Below, piece after piece: positions 19,203 through 28,078 of a stretch of DNA of 64,000 nt; the stretch's first letter is position 1; each line of letters opens with the position of its first letter. This stretch comes from an uncultured Flavobacteriales bacterium (GTDB lineage: Bacteria; Bacteroidota; Bacteroidia; Flavobacteriales_D; Parvicellaceae): contig CALSNM010000005.1 in the NCBI GenBank assembly GCA_943787725.1, positions 1-64,000 on the forward strand, written 5' to 3'. A model generated the notes under the pieces. The model was not told the DNA's origin. It saw only the letters and a list, made by a program, of their open reading frames with translations, and did not search any database. Position numbers and translations under genes: made by a program.

Positions 19203-21083
19203 TTATACTTCAACTTCATTCTCTTCCAACCAAAATCCCAGAACAACTAATGGCCATAAACGAGACCAAGTTGCTTTTTGGTTGCCTTTTAAAAATCTTT
19301 CCCACATATCCCACAATTGTTTCTTATCTAATAACTCTTTATCAACAAGGTTTGTTAAGTTGTCAATACAGAAACTCTTTAATTCATTTTTCATCCAATG
19401 TTCCCATGGAAAAGTGAATCCCATTTTGGGCCTATTTACAATTTCTTTTGGCATTAAATCACCCAAACTATCTACCAATAATTTCTTTGGAGAATAAGGG
19501 AATTTGTGTTCATCAGCAACACCGTAAACATATTCGACCAACTCGTGATCTAAAAAAGGTACACGTACCTCAAGGGAGTGTGCCATGCTCATTTGATCTG
19601 TATCACGCAACAATATATTTTGCATGTAAGTATTGATTTCCATATAAGAAACCTTGCTCAAAAAGGGTGAATTAAAGCCAGAAGCTTTAACATCTATACC
19701 ATTTAAACCAATTTTATAAACTTCATTTTCGGGGAGAACCCCAATTCGTGTTAGTTTAGAAATCAGTTCATCATTTAAAACTTGTCGATTAATTGGGTAA
19801 TAAAACGGAAGCTCCAAATATTTTTTTGTTAATGTTTCAACAGTTTTATCTGAAGCAATTGAAGGTTTTATAATTTTTAATGCTTTTCCCATTAATCTTC
19901 GAATCCCCATAGGAAAGGAGTAAATCCATTTTTTATCCAATAAGGAGACGGCTCGAGGAAATATATCATAGCCGGCAAATAACTCATCACCTCCCAAACC
20001 CGATAGGACCATTGTAACTCCAGCATCTTTTGCCACTTTTGAAACAATAAATGAATTGAGTCCATCACCGCTTGGATGATCCATTCCCGCTAACGCATGC
20101 GGTAGTTCTTTTAAAAAATCTGCAGGAGTTAATTTAATTTCAGTGTGATCTGTATTGTATTTACTTGCAATAATACGAGCATATTTTGCTTCGGAAAATG
20201 CTTCCTCGGCAAAAGATATATTGAATGTTTTCGGAGGCTTATCACTTACTTCGCTCATCAATGCAACAATAGCACTTGAATCTATTCCACCGCTTAAAAA
20301 TGCACCAAATGGAACATCTGAAACCAATCTTCTTTTTATCGATTTGGTTAATTGATTTTTTACTTCAAACTTAATTTCTTCGGAAGATTGCTTATCTGAT
20401 TTGCGGTTAATCTTTTTATTAATGTCCCAATATGCTTCGGTTTTATATTCATCGTCACTAACCCATATGTAATGACCTGGCATAAGTACCTTAATTCCTT
20501 CTATTATAGTCTTTGGTGCGTGAACCGTATTGTAGCGCAAATAATCAACAAAAGAATCCTTGTCAATTTTCTTCTGTACAAATGAACACTCCATTAAACT
20601 TCTTATCTCAGAAGAAAACACAATACTGTCATTATTATCATAAACGTAAAGTGGCTTTATTCCCAATCTATCTCTTGCTATAAAAAGGGATCGTTTTTCA
20701 ACATCCCAAATTGCAAATGCAAACATGCCATTAAATTGATGCAAGCAACTAATACCCCATGCTTGATAGGCAGCTAAAACAACTTCAGTATCAGAATTCG
20801 TTCTAAAGGGGTAGTCGGGTAAACTTTCTCTTATTTTTTTATAGTTGTATATCTCTCCATTAAAAATGAGTATAAACTTATTGTCTGAACTATAAAATGG
20901 TTGATTAGCAGAAGGGTCTGGATCAATAATCGATAGCCGACTATGCCCAAATACCAAAAAATCATTTACATAAGTGCCAGAGGCATCCGGACCACGATGT
21001 TTCTGCTTTGCCATCATATTCTCCACCTCTTGGAGGGGGGAATTTACTTTTGAAATATTATATATTCCGTTTATTCCGCACAT
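19203..21083 (-). CDS. asnB: Asparagine synthase (glutamine-hydrolysing) family amidotransferase
   Basis: A 626-residue two-domain enzyme. It starts MCGINGIYN, so Cys2 is the class II glutaminase nucleophile; the glutaminase domain continues with RGPDASGTY, GHSRLSIID and FNGEIYNY. The synthetase domain has the PP-loop FLSGGIDSSAIVALM near residue 260 and SGLGGDELFAGY, which bind ATP and aspartate-like substrates. Ordinary asparagine synthesis is possible, but its position inside the polysaccharide locus fits the group of AsnB homologues proposed to amidate sugar uronic acids in O-antigens. Sequence alone does not separate the two. A 131-bp gap with no gene lies upstream, before the epimerase gene. 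Confidence 0.9.
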   Translation of the reverse strand: MCGINGIYNISKVNSPLQEVENMMAKQKHRGPDASGTYVNDFLVFGHSRLSIIDPDPSANQPFYSSDNKFILIFNGEIYNYKKIRESLPDYPFRTNSDTEVVLAAYQAWGISCLHQFNGMFAFAIWDVEKRSLFIARDRLGIKPLYVYDNNDSIVFSSEIRSLMECSFVQKKIDKDSFVDYLRYNTVHAPKTIIEGIKVLMPGHYIWVSDDEYKTEAYWDINKKINRKSDKQSSEEIKFEVKNQLTKSIKRRLVSDVPFGAFLSGGIDSSAIVALMSEVSDKPPKTFNISFAEEAFSEAKYARIIASKYNTDHTEIKLTPADFLKELPHALAGMDHPSGDGLNSFIVSKVAKDAGVTMVLSGLGGDELFAGYDIFPRAVSLLDKKWIYSFPMGIRRLMGKALKIIKPSIASDKTVETLTKKYLELPFYYPINRQVLNDELISKLTRIGVLPENEVYKIGLNGIDVKASGFNSPFLSKVSYMEINTYMQNILLRDTDQMSMAHSLEVRVPFLDHELVEYVYGVADEHKFPYSPKKLLVDSLGDLMPKEIVNRPKMGFTFPWEHWMKNELKSFCIDNLTNLVDKELLDKKQLWDMWERFLKGNQKATWSRLWPLVVLGFWLEENEVEV

Positions 21084-21214
21084 AGAACTCTGTTTGATTA
21101 CGCCTTGGTAAACGTTTTTGACCTTCAGTGAAGACAGACGCTTACTATGTTTGACCGCAGTATAGAACTTTTCTCAGCGAAGCTAAATCTTCTTAGTATT
21201 ATCAGTAACTTCTA

Positions 21215-22162
21215 TTAAAGCCCTATATTCTTTAGGAAAATAGGATCGGTAATCATCATTTTTACTCCTTCTCGAATAGTTAACAAGGGCCTTCCTAATA
21301 TCTTTCTCATTTTAGAATTATCAGGTTGTCTTCTTGTCATATCACCCTCCCCCAAAGGCGGTAAATAAATAATTTTAGAAGATGAATTCGTTTCTTCAAT
21401 TATCAGTTTAGCTAATTCGAGAATTGTTACCACCACTTCACCTCCAATATTAATAACATCATTCATTTCTAAGTCCTTTTCTAATATAGCTATGCAAGTA
21501 TCAACGTTATCATTTACATAGCAAAATGTTCTTGTTTGTGAACCATCACCATAAACACCTATGTCCTCATTTTTTAATGCTTTCTCTAAAAATCGAGCAA
21601 CAACAAAATCAACACTTTGATTAGGCCCATAGGTGTTAAAAAATCGAAAGATTGTAAAATTTAAATCATAAGACTTTTTGTAAGATCGAAAAAAGGCCTC
21701 GCCAACGTTTTTCACAACCGCGTAAGGAACCCGAGAGTTTAATGGGGTAGTTTCCTCATGCTGGGGTAATTCAACAGGCTCACCATAAACTTCAGAAGAA
21801 GATGAATAAAATATTCTTTTTACAGAAGTGTTTTTTGCTAGACTTAACACATTTTTGATACCGTCAATATCGCCTAAAACTTTTATTGGATTTTCCAAGG
21901 TTCTTTGAACTCCCACAACAGCAGCATAATGAAAAACATAATCAAAATTATTGGCTATCATGATTTCAGACAAGTCTTGATGATTATTTACATCACAATA
22001 CACAAATGTCCAATTCGAATAATTTGCTGAAGGTAATTTCGATTTGTTACCGGTACTCAAATCATCTACTATAACAACAAAATAGTCAGGGTTTTGAACC
22101 ATCTTTCTTGCCAATGCTCCTCCTACATTTCCTGCTCCTCCGGTAATTAATATTTTAATCAT
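21215..22162 (-). CDS. NAD-dependent sugar epimerase/dehydratase (extended SDR)
   Basis: A 315-residue extended short-chain dehydrogenase. The NAD-binding motif GGAGNVGG is at residues 8-15; FYSSSSEVYGEP provides the active Ser region and YAVVK (Tyr147, Lys151) the catalytic pair; RFFNTYGPNQSVDFVVARF and GDGSQTRTFCYVND are substrate-binding segments shared with UDP-glucose 4-epimerases and UDP-glucuronate decarboxylases. It should convert one nucleotide sugar to another as a precursor for the glycan. The exact reaction cannot be read from the motifs. It is followed downstream by asnB. Confidence 0.8.
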   Translation of the reverse strand: MIKILITGGAGNVGGALARKMVQNPDYFVVIVDDLSTGNKSKLPSANYSNWTFVYCDVNNHQDLSEIMIANNFDYVFHYAAVVGVQRTLENPIKVLGDIDGIKNVLSLAKNTSVKRIFYSSSSEVYGEPVELPQHEETTPLNSRVPYAVVKNVGEAFFRSYKKSYDLNFTIFRFFNTYGPNQSVDFVVARFLEKALKNEDIGVYGDGSQTRTFCYVNDNVDTCIAILEKDLEMNDVINIGGEVVVTILELAKLIIEETNSSSKIIYLPPLGEGDMTRRQPDNSKMRKILGRPLLTIREGVKMMITDPIFLKNIGL

Positions 22163-22286
22163 TTGGTAATTTCATTTATGTGACTAGATAATTATCCTGT
22201 GTGACATAACAAATATAGTTAATGCTTTTATTTTACATAAAAAATAGTTCATTTTCTGCAAAGTAATTATTGCTAGTAACAGCTTA

Positions 22287-22976
22287 CTAGCAAACAGAAT
22301 AGTATTTCTCAATGAGATTATCCAAATATTCTTTTCCATTCACTAAATCAGAAATTCCATATTTATTGAAAATTTTGTCTAACACCAATAAATAATCACC
22401 TCCTGCATTCGGTGAAATTTCTTTTTCTATCTTTTTTCCTAAATGGTCCTCAAAAGATTCTACAATTTGTAAAACCGATAACTTTTTAGCAATTATCAAG
22501 TTTACGGTCTTATTTAACTCCGTTTCATTATCAATCACTTTACATAGGTATGAGAATATATCCGCTGCATCAATCAAATATCTTGAGGCCTTTAATTGAA
22601 TATCCATTTTCTGTTCACGTTGAACAGCATTATAAACAAAATTGATTAATGTATTTGGATTTTTCGTTTTCCCTACAACATTTGGTAATCGCACAATGAG
22701 ATACCTTTTGAAATTAGCCTTTATATAAAACTCTATTTCAAGTTTGTGCTTAATATATAGAGAACCCTTTAAAAATGGATCTTCAATACTGCTTGTACTG
22801 AAGTAAACAAACAACTTTTCCGAAGCCTTATGTTTAGCAACTAAATTGAGTTCTCTTTTGAATTGAACTGGATCCAAACAACCCGAATTAGAAACTCCAG
22901 AAGCAAAGATAATGACATCCTCATTATCTTTAAATGGTGCAAAGGTATTTGCTAGTAATCCATTTCCTACTACCAT
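22287..22976 (-). CDS. Short NAD(P)-dependent epimerase/dehydratase-like protein
   Basis: A 229-residue protein with a reduced SDR fold: N-terminal VGNGLLANTF in place of the usual GxxGxxG, FVYFSTSSIEDP as the Ser region, and YIKHK as a YxxxK pair, followed by RLPNVVGKTKNPNTLINF. It is much shorter than the neighbouring extended SDR and lacks most of a C-terminal substrate domain. Similar small proteins sit in O-antigen clusters as sugar reductases, but I cannot name the substrate. It begins 21 bp after the stop of the upstream glycosyltransferase and precedes the epimerase gene by about 124 bp. Confidence 0.65.
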   Translation of the reverse strand: MVVGNGLLANTFAPFKDNEDVIIFASGVSNSGCLDPVQFKRELNLVAKHKASEKLFVYFSTSSIEDPFLKGSLYIKHKLEIEFYIKANFKRYLIVRLPNVVGKTKNPNTLINFVYNAVQREQKMDIQLKASRYLIDAADIFSYLCKVIDNETELNKTVNLIIAKKLSVLQIVESFEDHLGKKIEKEISPNAGGDYLLVLDKIFNKYGISDLVNGKEYLDNLIEKYYSVC

Positions 22977-22997
22977 CTTTGAATTTGCCTTTCCGAA

Positions 22998-24074
22998 TTA
23001 ATCATTGATTAATTTCATTAATGTTTCTGCCCATTTGGCGGGAGTGACTAACAAAGATAGTTCAATACTTTTTTTCTGCATATCTAATAGCTCTTTTTCT
23101 GACGAATCAACTACTTTCCGAAAAGCATCTTTAATTGCTTCCTTATCTCTTGCAGTAAAAACATAGCCATTTTTTTCCTCTCGCATGAACTTTTCTGATG
23201 CTCCAACTTTATTACTGCAAATCATAGGAAAACCTGCTGCAGCATATTCATGCAATGAAACACCCCAAGGTTCGACATGACTTGGCAATATATATACTCC
23301 CGTTTGTAAAATGTATTCTAAAAAATTTTCTGGCTGAACAAAGCCAAAATGTTTAATCTTATCGTGTTCTATTTTATTATCGAATTCATCCCCAGTCCCT
23401 ATACACCATAACTCCCAATCGTTTGGATGCTCTTTTTGTAATTCAATAAAAGCATTCCACATGTCAAATATCCCCTTATGTTTTACATACCTTCCTACGT
23501 AAATGAAACGTTTAGGGAAATTACAAATCTTACTCTCTTTCGTTTTTTCAAAATAGGACGAAAATAAGTCCACATCCGCAGAATAAAATCCTTCTGATAT
23601 TTCTGAAGAGTTATAACCTAATTTTTCAGCAAATTGACGTTGCGGTTTTCCAGGAACCCAAACATGGGAGAATTTATTTTTTACAATAAATGAACTTAGT
23701 AAAGTTGCAATTTTTTGTTTAGGGTTCCCAAACCAATGATTATCTAGCGCCAAAACTGTTTTTACTTTACCTTTATAATGCTTGCAAACATTCAAATAGC
23801 CTTTATCCATCCATCCCGATGAAATAATTAGATTAGGGTTAATCGTGTTGGCTAATTCTAACAACTGCTTATTTGAAAAGGTATTTCTGTCATAGATAGA
23901 ACAACTATTCAATTTAAATTCAAAAGGCGCTTCTTTATTTACCGGCCACCTTACAATATGAAATTCCACATTAGGATAAAGCTCAATAGTTTTATTTACA
24001 CAGGTTATAGTATATCCCGCAATCTCGCTGTATAGAATTAATATTTTAGTGGGCTTTATGCTCATAATATTCAA
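22998..24074 (-). CDS. Glycosyltransferase family 4
   Basis: A 358-residue GT-B enzyme. The C-terminal half shows the GT4 features FIYVGRYVKHKGIFDMWNA, WELWCIGTGDEFD, FGFVQPENFLEYI, and GVYILPSHVEPWGVSLHEYA (the E-x7-E region binding the nucleotide donor), then AAGFPMICSNKVGASE. The N-terminal half has VWVPGKPQRQFAEKLGY. It should add a sugar to the glycan on the cytoplasmic side. An alternative start at the fourth residue (Met) is possible. The start overlaps the end of the CotH-like gene by about 29 bp, indicating coupled translation. Confidence 0.85.
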   Translation of the reverse strand: MNIMSIKPTKILILYSEIAGYTITCVNKTIELYPNVEFHIVRWPVNKEAPFEFKLNSCSIYDRNTFSNKQLLELANTINPNLIISSGWMDKGYLNVCKHYKGKVKTVLALDNHWFGNPKQKIATLLSSFIVKNKFSHVWVPGKPQRQFAEKLGYNSSEISEGFYSADVDLFSSYFEKTKESKICNFPKRFIYVGRYVKHKGIFDMWNAFIELQKEHPNDWELWCIGTGDEFDNKIEHDKIKHFGFVQPENFLEYILQTGVYILPSHVEPWGVSLHEYAAAGFPMICSNKVGASEKFMREEKNGYVFTARDKEAIKDAFRKVVDSSEKELLDMQKKSIELSLLVTPAKWAETLMKLIND

Positions 24075-25479
24075 TAAATTCTAACAACTCTTTATTATAA
24101 ATGGAATGCCTTTCTTTTATGAATTCACGAATTACATTAACTTCATTTTTCCAGTCCTGAATAGATGAATGTGTTCTCCAACGCATTATTTGTTGCGGCA
24201 TTAGCAGTTCTTGCTCTGTTTCCATTGAGTCCAATTTCTCCGCTAGTGATTCAACAGAAATTGTACTTCTTGCCAACTCTTTATATCGATTGAATAGTAA
24301 AGTTCTAAATTCTTTTAACTCCATTGCATGTCCCAAAAGCTTGGAAAAAAATGAATCCTCATTTTTTAAAACCTGAAACACCTCATTGTTTGGGCCAATT
24401 CCCCACCCCAAATCTAAATCATTCAATATAAATTGGATAGGAGCATCTTTTATACCAAAAGCTCTAATATTATGAGTAGGCCAATCCTGGTTATTAGCAA
24501 ATGTTTCAATTAATGTGTAATCAACTAAACTTTCTATAGACACTAATTTTGACAGTTCTTCCATCGACATTGAAACCAATCGATTAAAAACCTTATATCG
24601 AGCTAAAAAATCTTCAAATAAACTTACTTCACCCTTATAAAATAGCAATAAATCTTCAAGTATATAAATCTCTTGTTCGTCTAAAATATCTTCTAGATAC
24701 GCGGCATCTACCTTTGGACTGACAAAATGAAGTCCCCAATACTCTCCGTTAATATAAAGCTCCGAATACCTCCACGGATAAGTAAATATATTCAGCCGCT
24801 TACTTACCAGTTGACTAAAAGGCTCTCTCATAGTACCTTTTACCAAATCATTTCCTGATGTACTTAATATCAAACTCTCATATTTTTTTAATGAATCACT
24901 GAACCAATCATTTTCCATTTTACCATTACCGAAATCTGCTCTACATTTTAGTTTTAATGATTTTTGTGGATAGGACCGAGTTGCATTTCCCTTTATCTTA
25001 AGTCCTAAATCCAAAGCTTCATTAGAGTTAAGGTAAACTTTTGCCATACGTTCACTATCTGTCCCCCTATTTGTGTAATTTCCTTTTTCATGCCAATAAT
25101 CAAAAATCGATTTTAAATGAGTTAAGTATTTAAATTTTCCAACTGTGTAAATACCTCTTTTTATGTCGAATAAGCTGTCTGGATGAATATTCACCATGAT
25201 TTGAATTACATTGTCTTTTTTTGGAAGACAATAAGTAACATTCTCTTTTTGGACTGCTTTAGACAAATTAAATTGGCGAACCTCTGGCAAAGGAGGTCTC
25301 CATTTATAAGAAGTTTGATTGAGACTCAATGTTAAAGGTAGTGGCTCGCCCTCCATTTGACACGTAAGATCAACACTAACATTTTCATCATAATGAAAAT
25401 AATCGTTCCTCTTTGCGAAGAGAACAAATAGCAAACTGGCTCCACTCAGCGCAACAAATATGGCTCTGTTTCTATTCAT
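24046..25479 (-). CDS. CotH-type protein kinase-like protein
   Basis: I chose the Met at 25479 (MNRNRAIFVALSGASLLF), giving 477 residues and an N-terminal membrane anchor or signal; a longer frame from 25545 adds a second unlikely hydrophobic stretch. The CotH fold is shown by LGLKIKGNATRSYPQKSLKL (ATP-binding Arg/Lys region), SELYINGEYWGLHFV, ETFANNQDWPTHN and ILNDLDLGWG (metal-binding Asp residues), and KEFRTLLFNRYKEL near the end. CotH proteins of spore-formers phosphorylate coat proteins, and many bacterial members are secreted with unknown targets. The active-site residues look intact. It lies in the polysaccharide locus between a small membrane protein and a glycosyltransferase, overlapping both neighbours, so it is probably made together with glycan enzymes. 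The target is unknown. Confidence 0.75.
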   Translation of the reverse strand: MNRNRAIFVALSGASLLFVLFAKRNDYFHYDENVSVDLTCQMEGEPLPLTLSLNQTSYKWRPPLPEVRQFNLSKAVQKENVTYCLPKKDNVIQIMVNIHPDSLFDIKRGIYTVGKFKYLTHLKSIFDYWHEKGNYTNRGTDSERMAKVYLNSNEALDLGLKIKGNATRSYPQKSLKLKCRADFGNGKMENDWFSDSLKKYESLILSTSGNDLVKGTMREPFSQLVSKRLNIFTYPWRYSELYINGEYWGLHFVSPKVDAAYLEDILDEQEIYILEDLLLFYKGEVSLFEDFLARYKVFNRLVSMSMEELSKLVSIESLVDYTLIETFANNQDWPTHNIRAFGIKDAPIQFILNDLDLGWGIGPNNEVFQVLKNEDSFFSKLLGHAMELKEFRTLLFNRYKELARSTISVESLAEKLDSMETEQELLMPQQIMRWRTHSSIQDWKNEVNVIREFIKERHSIYNKELLEFIEYYEHKAH

Positions 25480-25870
25480 CTTTCTTTTTAAGAAAGAACA
25501 ACATGAAAAAGATAATAATAAAAAATAATTCTGAAACAAGAACATTACCAGACCCTACAAAAAGGGAAGTTATTCCAAAAAAGATTAAATATAAGTCTGT
25601 ACTTTTTTCGGCCAACAATTTTGACAAAAAAAATAAACTAAAAACACCTAAAATGGCAAAAGGTATGTTCATTGCGGCAATGACACCTATAAATAGAGAT
25701 AGATAAGTAATAAGAATAACCTTCTTTTTATCTAAAACACCTTTAAACAAAAGAAAAAATAGCAATAAATTAATCGAAACAACCATTAGCTTCCAAAATG
25801 TAAAAGCTATTTCTGGTAGCGTAAAATTACCTATCGAATCTTGTAATATTTCTTTAATTAAATCAATCAT
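25472..25870 (-). CDS. Small multi-pass membrane protein of unknown function
   Basis: A 132-residue very hydrophobic protein with about four transmembrane segments (near residues 26-44, 52-68, 70-85, 95-127) and short polar loops; it ends FFLKKKDE. No family recognised. Its stop codon overlaps the start of the CotH-like gene by 8 bp and its start is 6 bp from the end of the Wzy-like gene, so it belongs to the same transcript. In other bacteria CotH genes are often near a different membrane protein (DUF4956), but this one lacks the cytoplasmic domain expected of that family, so I do not assign it. Confidence 0.6.
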   Translation of the reverse strand: MIDLIKEILQDSIGNFTLPEIAFTFWKLMVVSINLLLFFLLFKGVLDKKKVILITYLSLFIGVIAAMNIPFAILGVFSLFFLSKLLAEKSTDLYLIFFGITSLFVGSGNVLVSELFFIIIFFMLFFLKKKDE

Positions 25871-25876
25871 TTTTGG

Positions 25877-27196
25877 CTATTTTTTGGCTATTTTTTTCTC
25901 ATCTTCTACAATATACATTGTGCTAATAATTAAAAAAACAACAATAGTATATGGGTTCAAGGATGCTGCAAACCAAGACTCATACATAAAAGAAAAAGCT
26001 AATCCACATAAAATTGGTAAAGCAGTATAATTTGATTTAGACAGTCGTATAAAATGGTAAATCACCGCTCCAAACAAGGTCAAAAATCCTTGAAAACCAG
26101 TATCTAACCATACAGTTAAATAGGAATTATGAGCATTCCCCATATGATTTAAAGCCCTAAATTCCTCTCTCCAATATTGAAAAAGATAAGTCGTGTAATT
26201 CAAACCTTTTGCTGCAAAATAATCAACTTGAATTTCTTTCCATGCAAAGGCCCAGGAAATCGCCCGACCAGAACCTGCCTTAATTTGCTCAATATCTTCC
26301 ACACGTAGAGTTTTATCTAAACCTAATAGTTTTGTTACGGTTGGAATTTGACTAATTAAAAATTCAAACCCAAAAGCTAAAATTAAAAAAGAAATAAAAC
26401 CTAACCAATTTGAATATTTAAAAATGTACCCCATGGAGTAGAATATCAAAACAACCATAATAGATTGTCTAGATCCTGACATAAGCAAGCTAATAAGAAC
26501 TAAAGCCACAAAAACTCTTCTAAAATTAAGACTAAATAAAGAAGGAGATTTTTGACGAATTAACTGATATAACAAAAATCCATTTGTAATAAATAAACCC
26601 AAGCCATTGGGATTCCCTAGCAGCCCTCTGAATCTACCCACTAAATACATTTCCTCTTTAAAAAAGAAACTTAACAGCAATCCGACAGACATTACTAGAA
26701 ATAAAAAGAATATGATATTCTCTAAAAACCTGAGCTTATCCTTTTTATAAGCTAGATAAGACAGTAAAGGTACCAAGATAATTATGAATGCATAGGACAA
26801 CACTTTTTGTGCACTTACTTCCAGCATCGGACTGTAAATTAAACCATAGACAGCGCATAAGATAAAAGGGGCAAAAGATCGGAAAAGTCTGGGTGCACCA
26901 GTGGGTTTTGAATAAAAAAATAAAGCCAGTAAACCCAGTAATAACGTAAGTACTGGTTTTACCATAGCACTAAAGGAAAACATTCCTAACCTGGAATCAG
27001 AAAAAGTTAATATTGCAACAAAGAAAACAAGTAGTAAACTCCATTTCTCAGCCTTAACCATTAATAATGCAAGTAATAATACTAATAAAGTTCCTAAAAT
27101 GGGATTAGCAAATCCAGCAACAACAGTTAATAGTAAAACTATCAATAACTCAGAATTATATATCAGCAAAGATTTTACCACCGAATATTTAGCCAA
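25877..27196 (-). CDS. O-antigen ligase/polymerase-family membrane protein (Wzy/WaaL-like)
   Basis: A 439-residue protein with about eleven or twelve transmembrane helices. The family hallmark is the large periplasmic loop with GLLGNPNGLGLFI, SGSRQSIMVVLI and AHNSYLTVWLDTGFQGF, the Wzy_C motif with its His. Such proteins either polymerise repeat units on undecaprenyl carrier or ligate glycan to lipid A; sequence cannot separate the two. With an ABC exporter in the same locus, ligation is at least as likely as polymerisation. Its end carries a 12-bp near-direct repeat encoding KKIAKK. It overlaps the start of the upstream glycosyltransferase gene's end by about 22 bp. Confidence 0.8.
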   Translation of the reverse strand: MAKYSVVKSLLIYNSELLIVLLLTVVAGFANPILGTLLVLLLALLMVKAEKWSLLLVFFVAILTFSDSRLGMFSFSAMVKPVLTLLLGLLALFFYSKPTGAPRLFRSFAPFILCAVYGLIYSPMLEVSAQKVLSYAFIIILVPLLSYLAYKKDKLRFLENIIFFLFLVMSVGLLLSFFFKEEMYLVGRFRGLLGNPNGLGLFITNGFLLYQLIRQKSPSLFSLNFRRVFVALVLISLLMSGSRQSIMVVLIFYSMGYIFKYSNWLGFISFLILAFGFEFLISQIPTVTKLLGLDKTLRVEDIEQIKAGSGRAISWAFAWKEIQVDYFAAKGLNYTTYLFQYWREEFRALNHMGNAHNSYLTVWLDTGFQGFLTLFGAVIYHFIRLSKSNYTALPILCGLAFSFMYESWFAASLNPYTIVVFLIISTMYIVEDEKKIAKK

Positions 27197-28065
27197 TTAA
27201 TAAAATCACTTTTTGAAAGTTCTCTTCTGTTTTTTCCAATTCTGCGAATATAAAATGGAACAGCGAAGATAGTGAGGATAGTAAGACAAAAAGCGGTTAA
27301 TTGATCCACTTTGTTGTTTCTTTTGTTAAGAAGAGAAAATTTAATATGAGAAAAGTATTTTCCAAAAAAATATTTCAAGACAAAAACCTTTGGAAAGTAC
27401 ATTAAAACAATTAATAAATCGTTTCTTGTTGTGTTATACCTAACTTTATTATACCATTTTCTTGAACGTTCCTGCCCATTGTAATTATGAAAAACTCTAA
27501 TTTGCTTGGTGAAGATTAGTTCGTACCCAAAATATATCAATTTAAACGACATGTCCGATTCTTCAGATCCTGAATGAAAAAACTCATTAAAACCTCCTAT
27601 TTTTTCCAAGGCTATTCTTTGATATGCGCATCCACAGGTAATATGACTTCCTATAACTTCTCCATCATTCAAATTTCTTATTTCACTTAACCATTTTTTT
27701 TCTGGTTCCAAAACATCGAACATCAAACACCCAATTTTATCAGATTTCATAAACCTTTCTGCCAGTTTAGTCAAAGCTTCCTTGTCATCAAGAAACCATG
27801 CGTCATCATCAAGAGAAACTACTATATCTCCTTTACCCATTTTAATTGCTACATTCCGCGCAGATGACTGTCCTTGGTTTTTTTGCAGACGGATATAATG
27901 AATTTTGACATCATAGTGAACGAGCCAGTTTAAATCACAATCGCCACAATCGTCAACAATATATACAGTAAAAGCGGGATAAGTTTGTGCCAATATTTCA
28001 TCAACGAATTTGTGTATATCAGCCAATCGATTATAGGTTGGTACGATTATGTCTATTGAAATCAC
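27175..28065 (-). CDS. Glycosyltransferase family 2
   Basis: A 296-residue GT-A enzyme: MISIDIIVPTYNRLADIHKF at the start, VYIVDDCGDCDLNW, NQGQSSARNVAIKMGKGDIV, then VSLDDDAWFLDD (the DXD metal site), and HSGSEESDMSFKLIYFG with the catalytic ED-like pair. A hydrophobic segment near residue 255-272 suggests membrane attachment. It should add a sugar to the nascent glycan. It starts 13 bp after the wecE stop and overlaps the Wzy-like gene. Confidence 0.85.
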   Translation of the reverse strand: MISIDIIVPTYNRLADIHKFVDEILAQTYPAFTVYIVDDCGDCDLNWLVHYDVKIHYIRLQKNQGQSSARNVAIKMGKGDIVVSLDDDAWFLDDKEALTKLAERFMKSDKIGCLMFDVLEPEKKWLSEIRNLNDGEVIGSHITCGCAYQRIALEKIGGFNEFFHSGSEESDMSFKLIYFGYELIFTKQIRVFHNYNGQERSRKWYNKVRYNTTRNDLLIVLMYFPKVFVLKYFFGKYFSHIKFSLLNKRNNKVDQLTAFCLTILTIFAVPFYIRRIGKNRRELSKSDFINWLNIRW

Positions 28066-28078
28066 TTTAACTAGTCAT

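Noticed and set aside
25868-25896. Near-direct repeat of TTTTTGGCTATT at the end of the Wzy-like gene
   Set aside because: It reflects lysine-rich coding (KKIAKK) and the next gene's leader; no mobile or regulatory feature seen.
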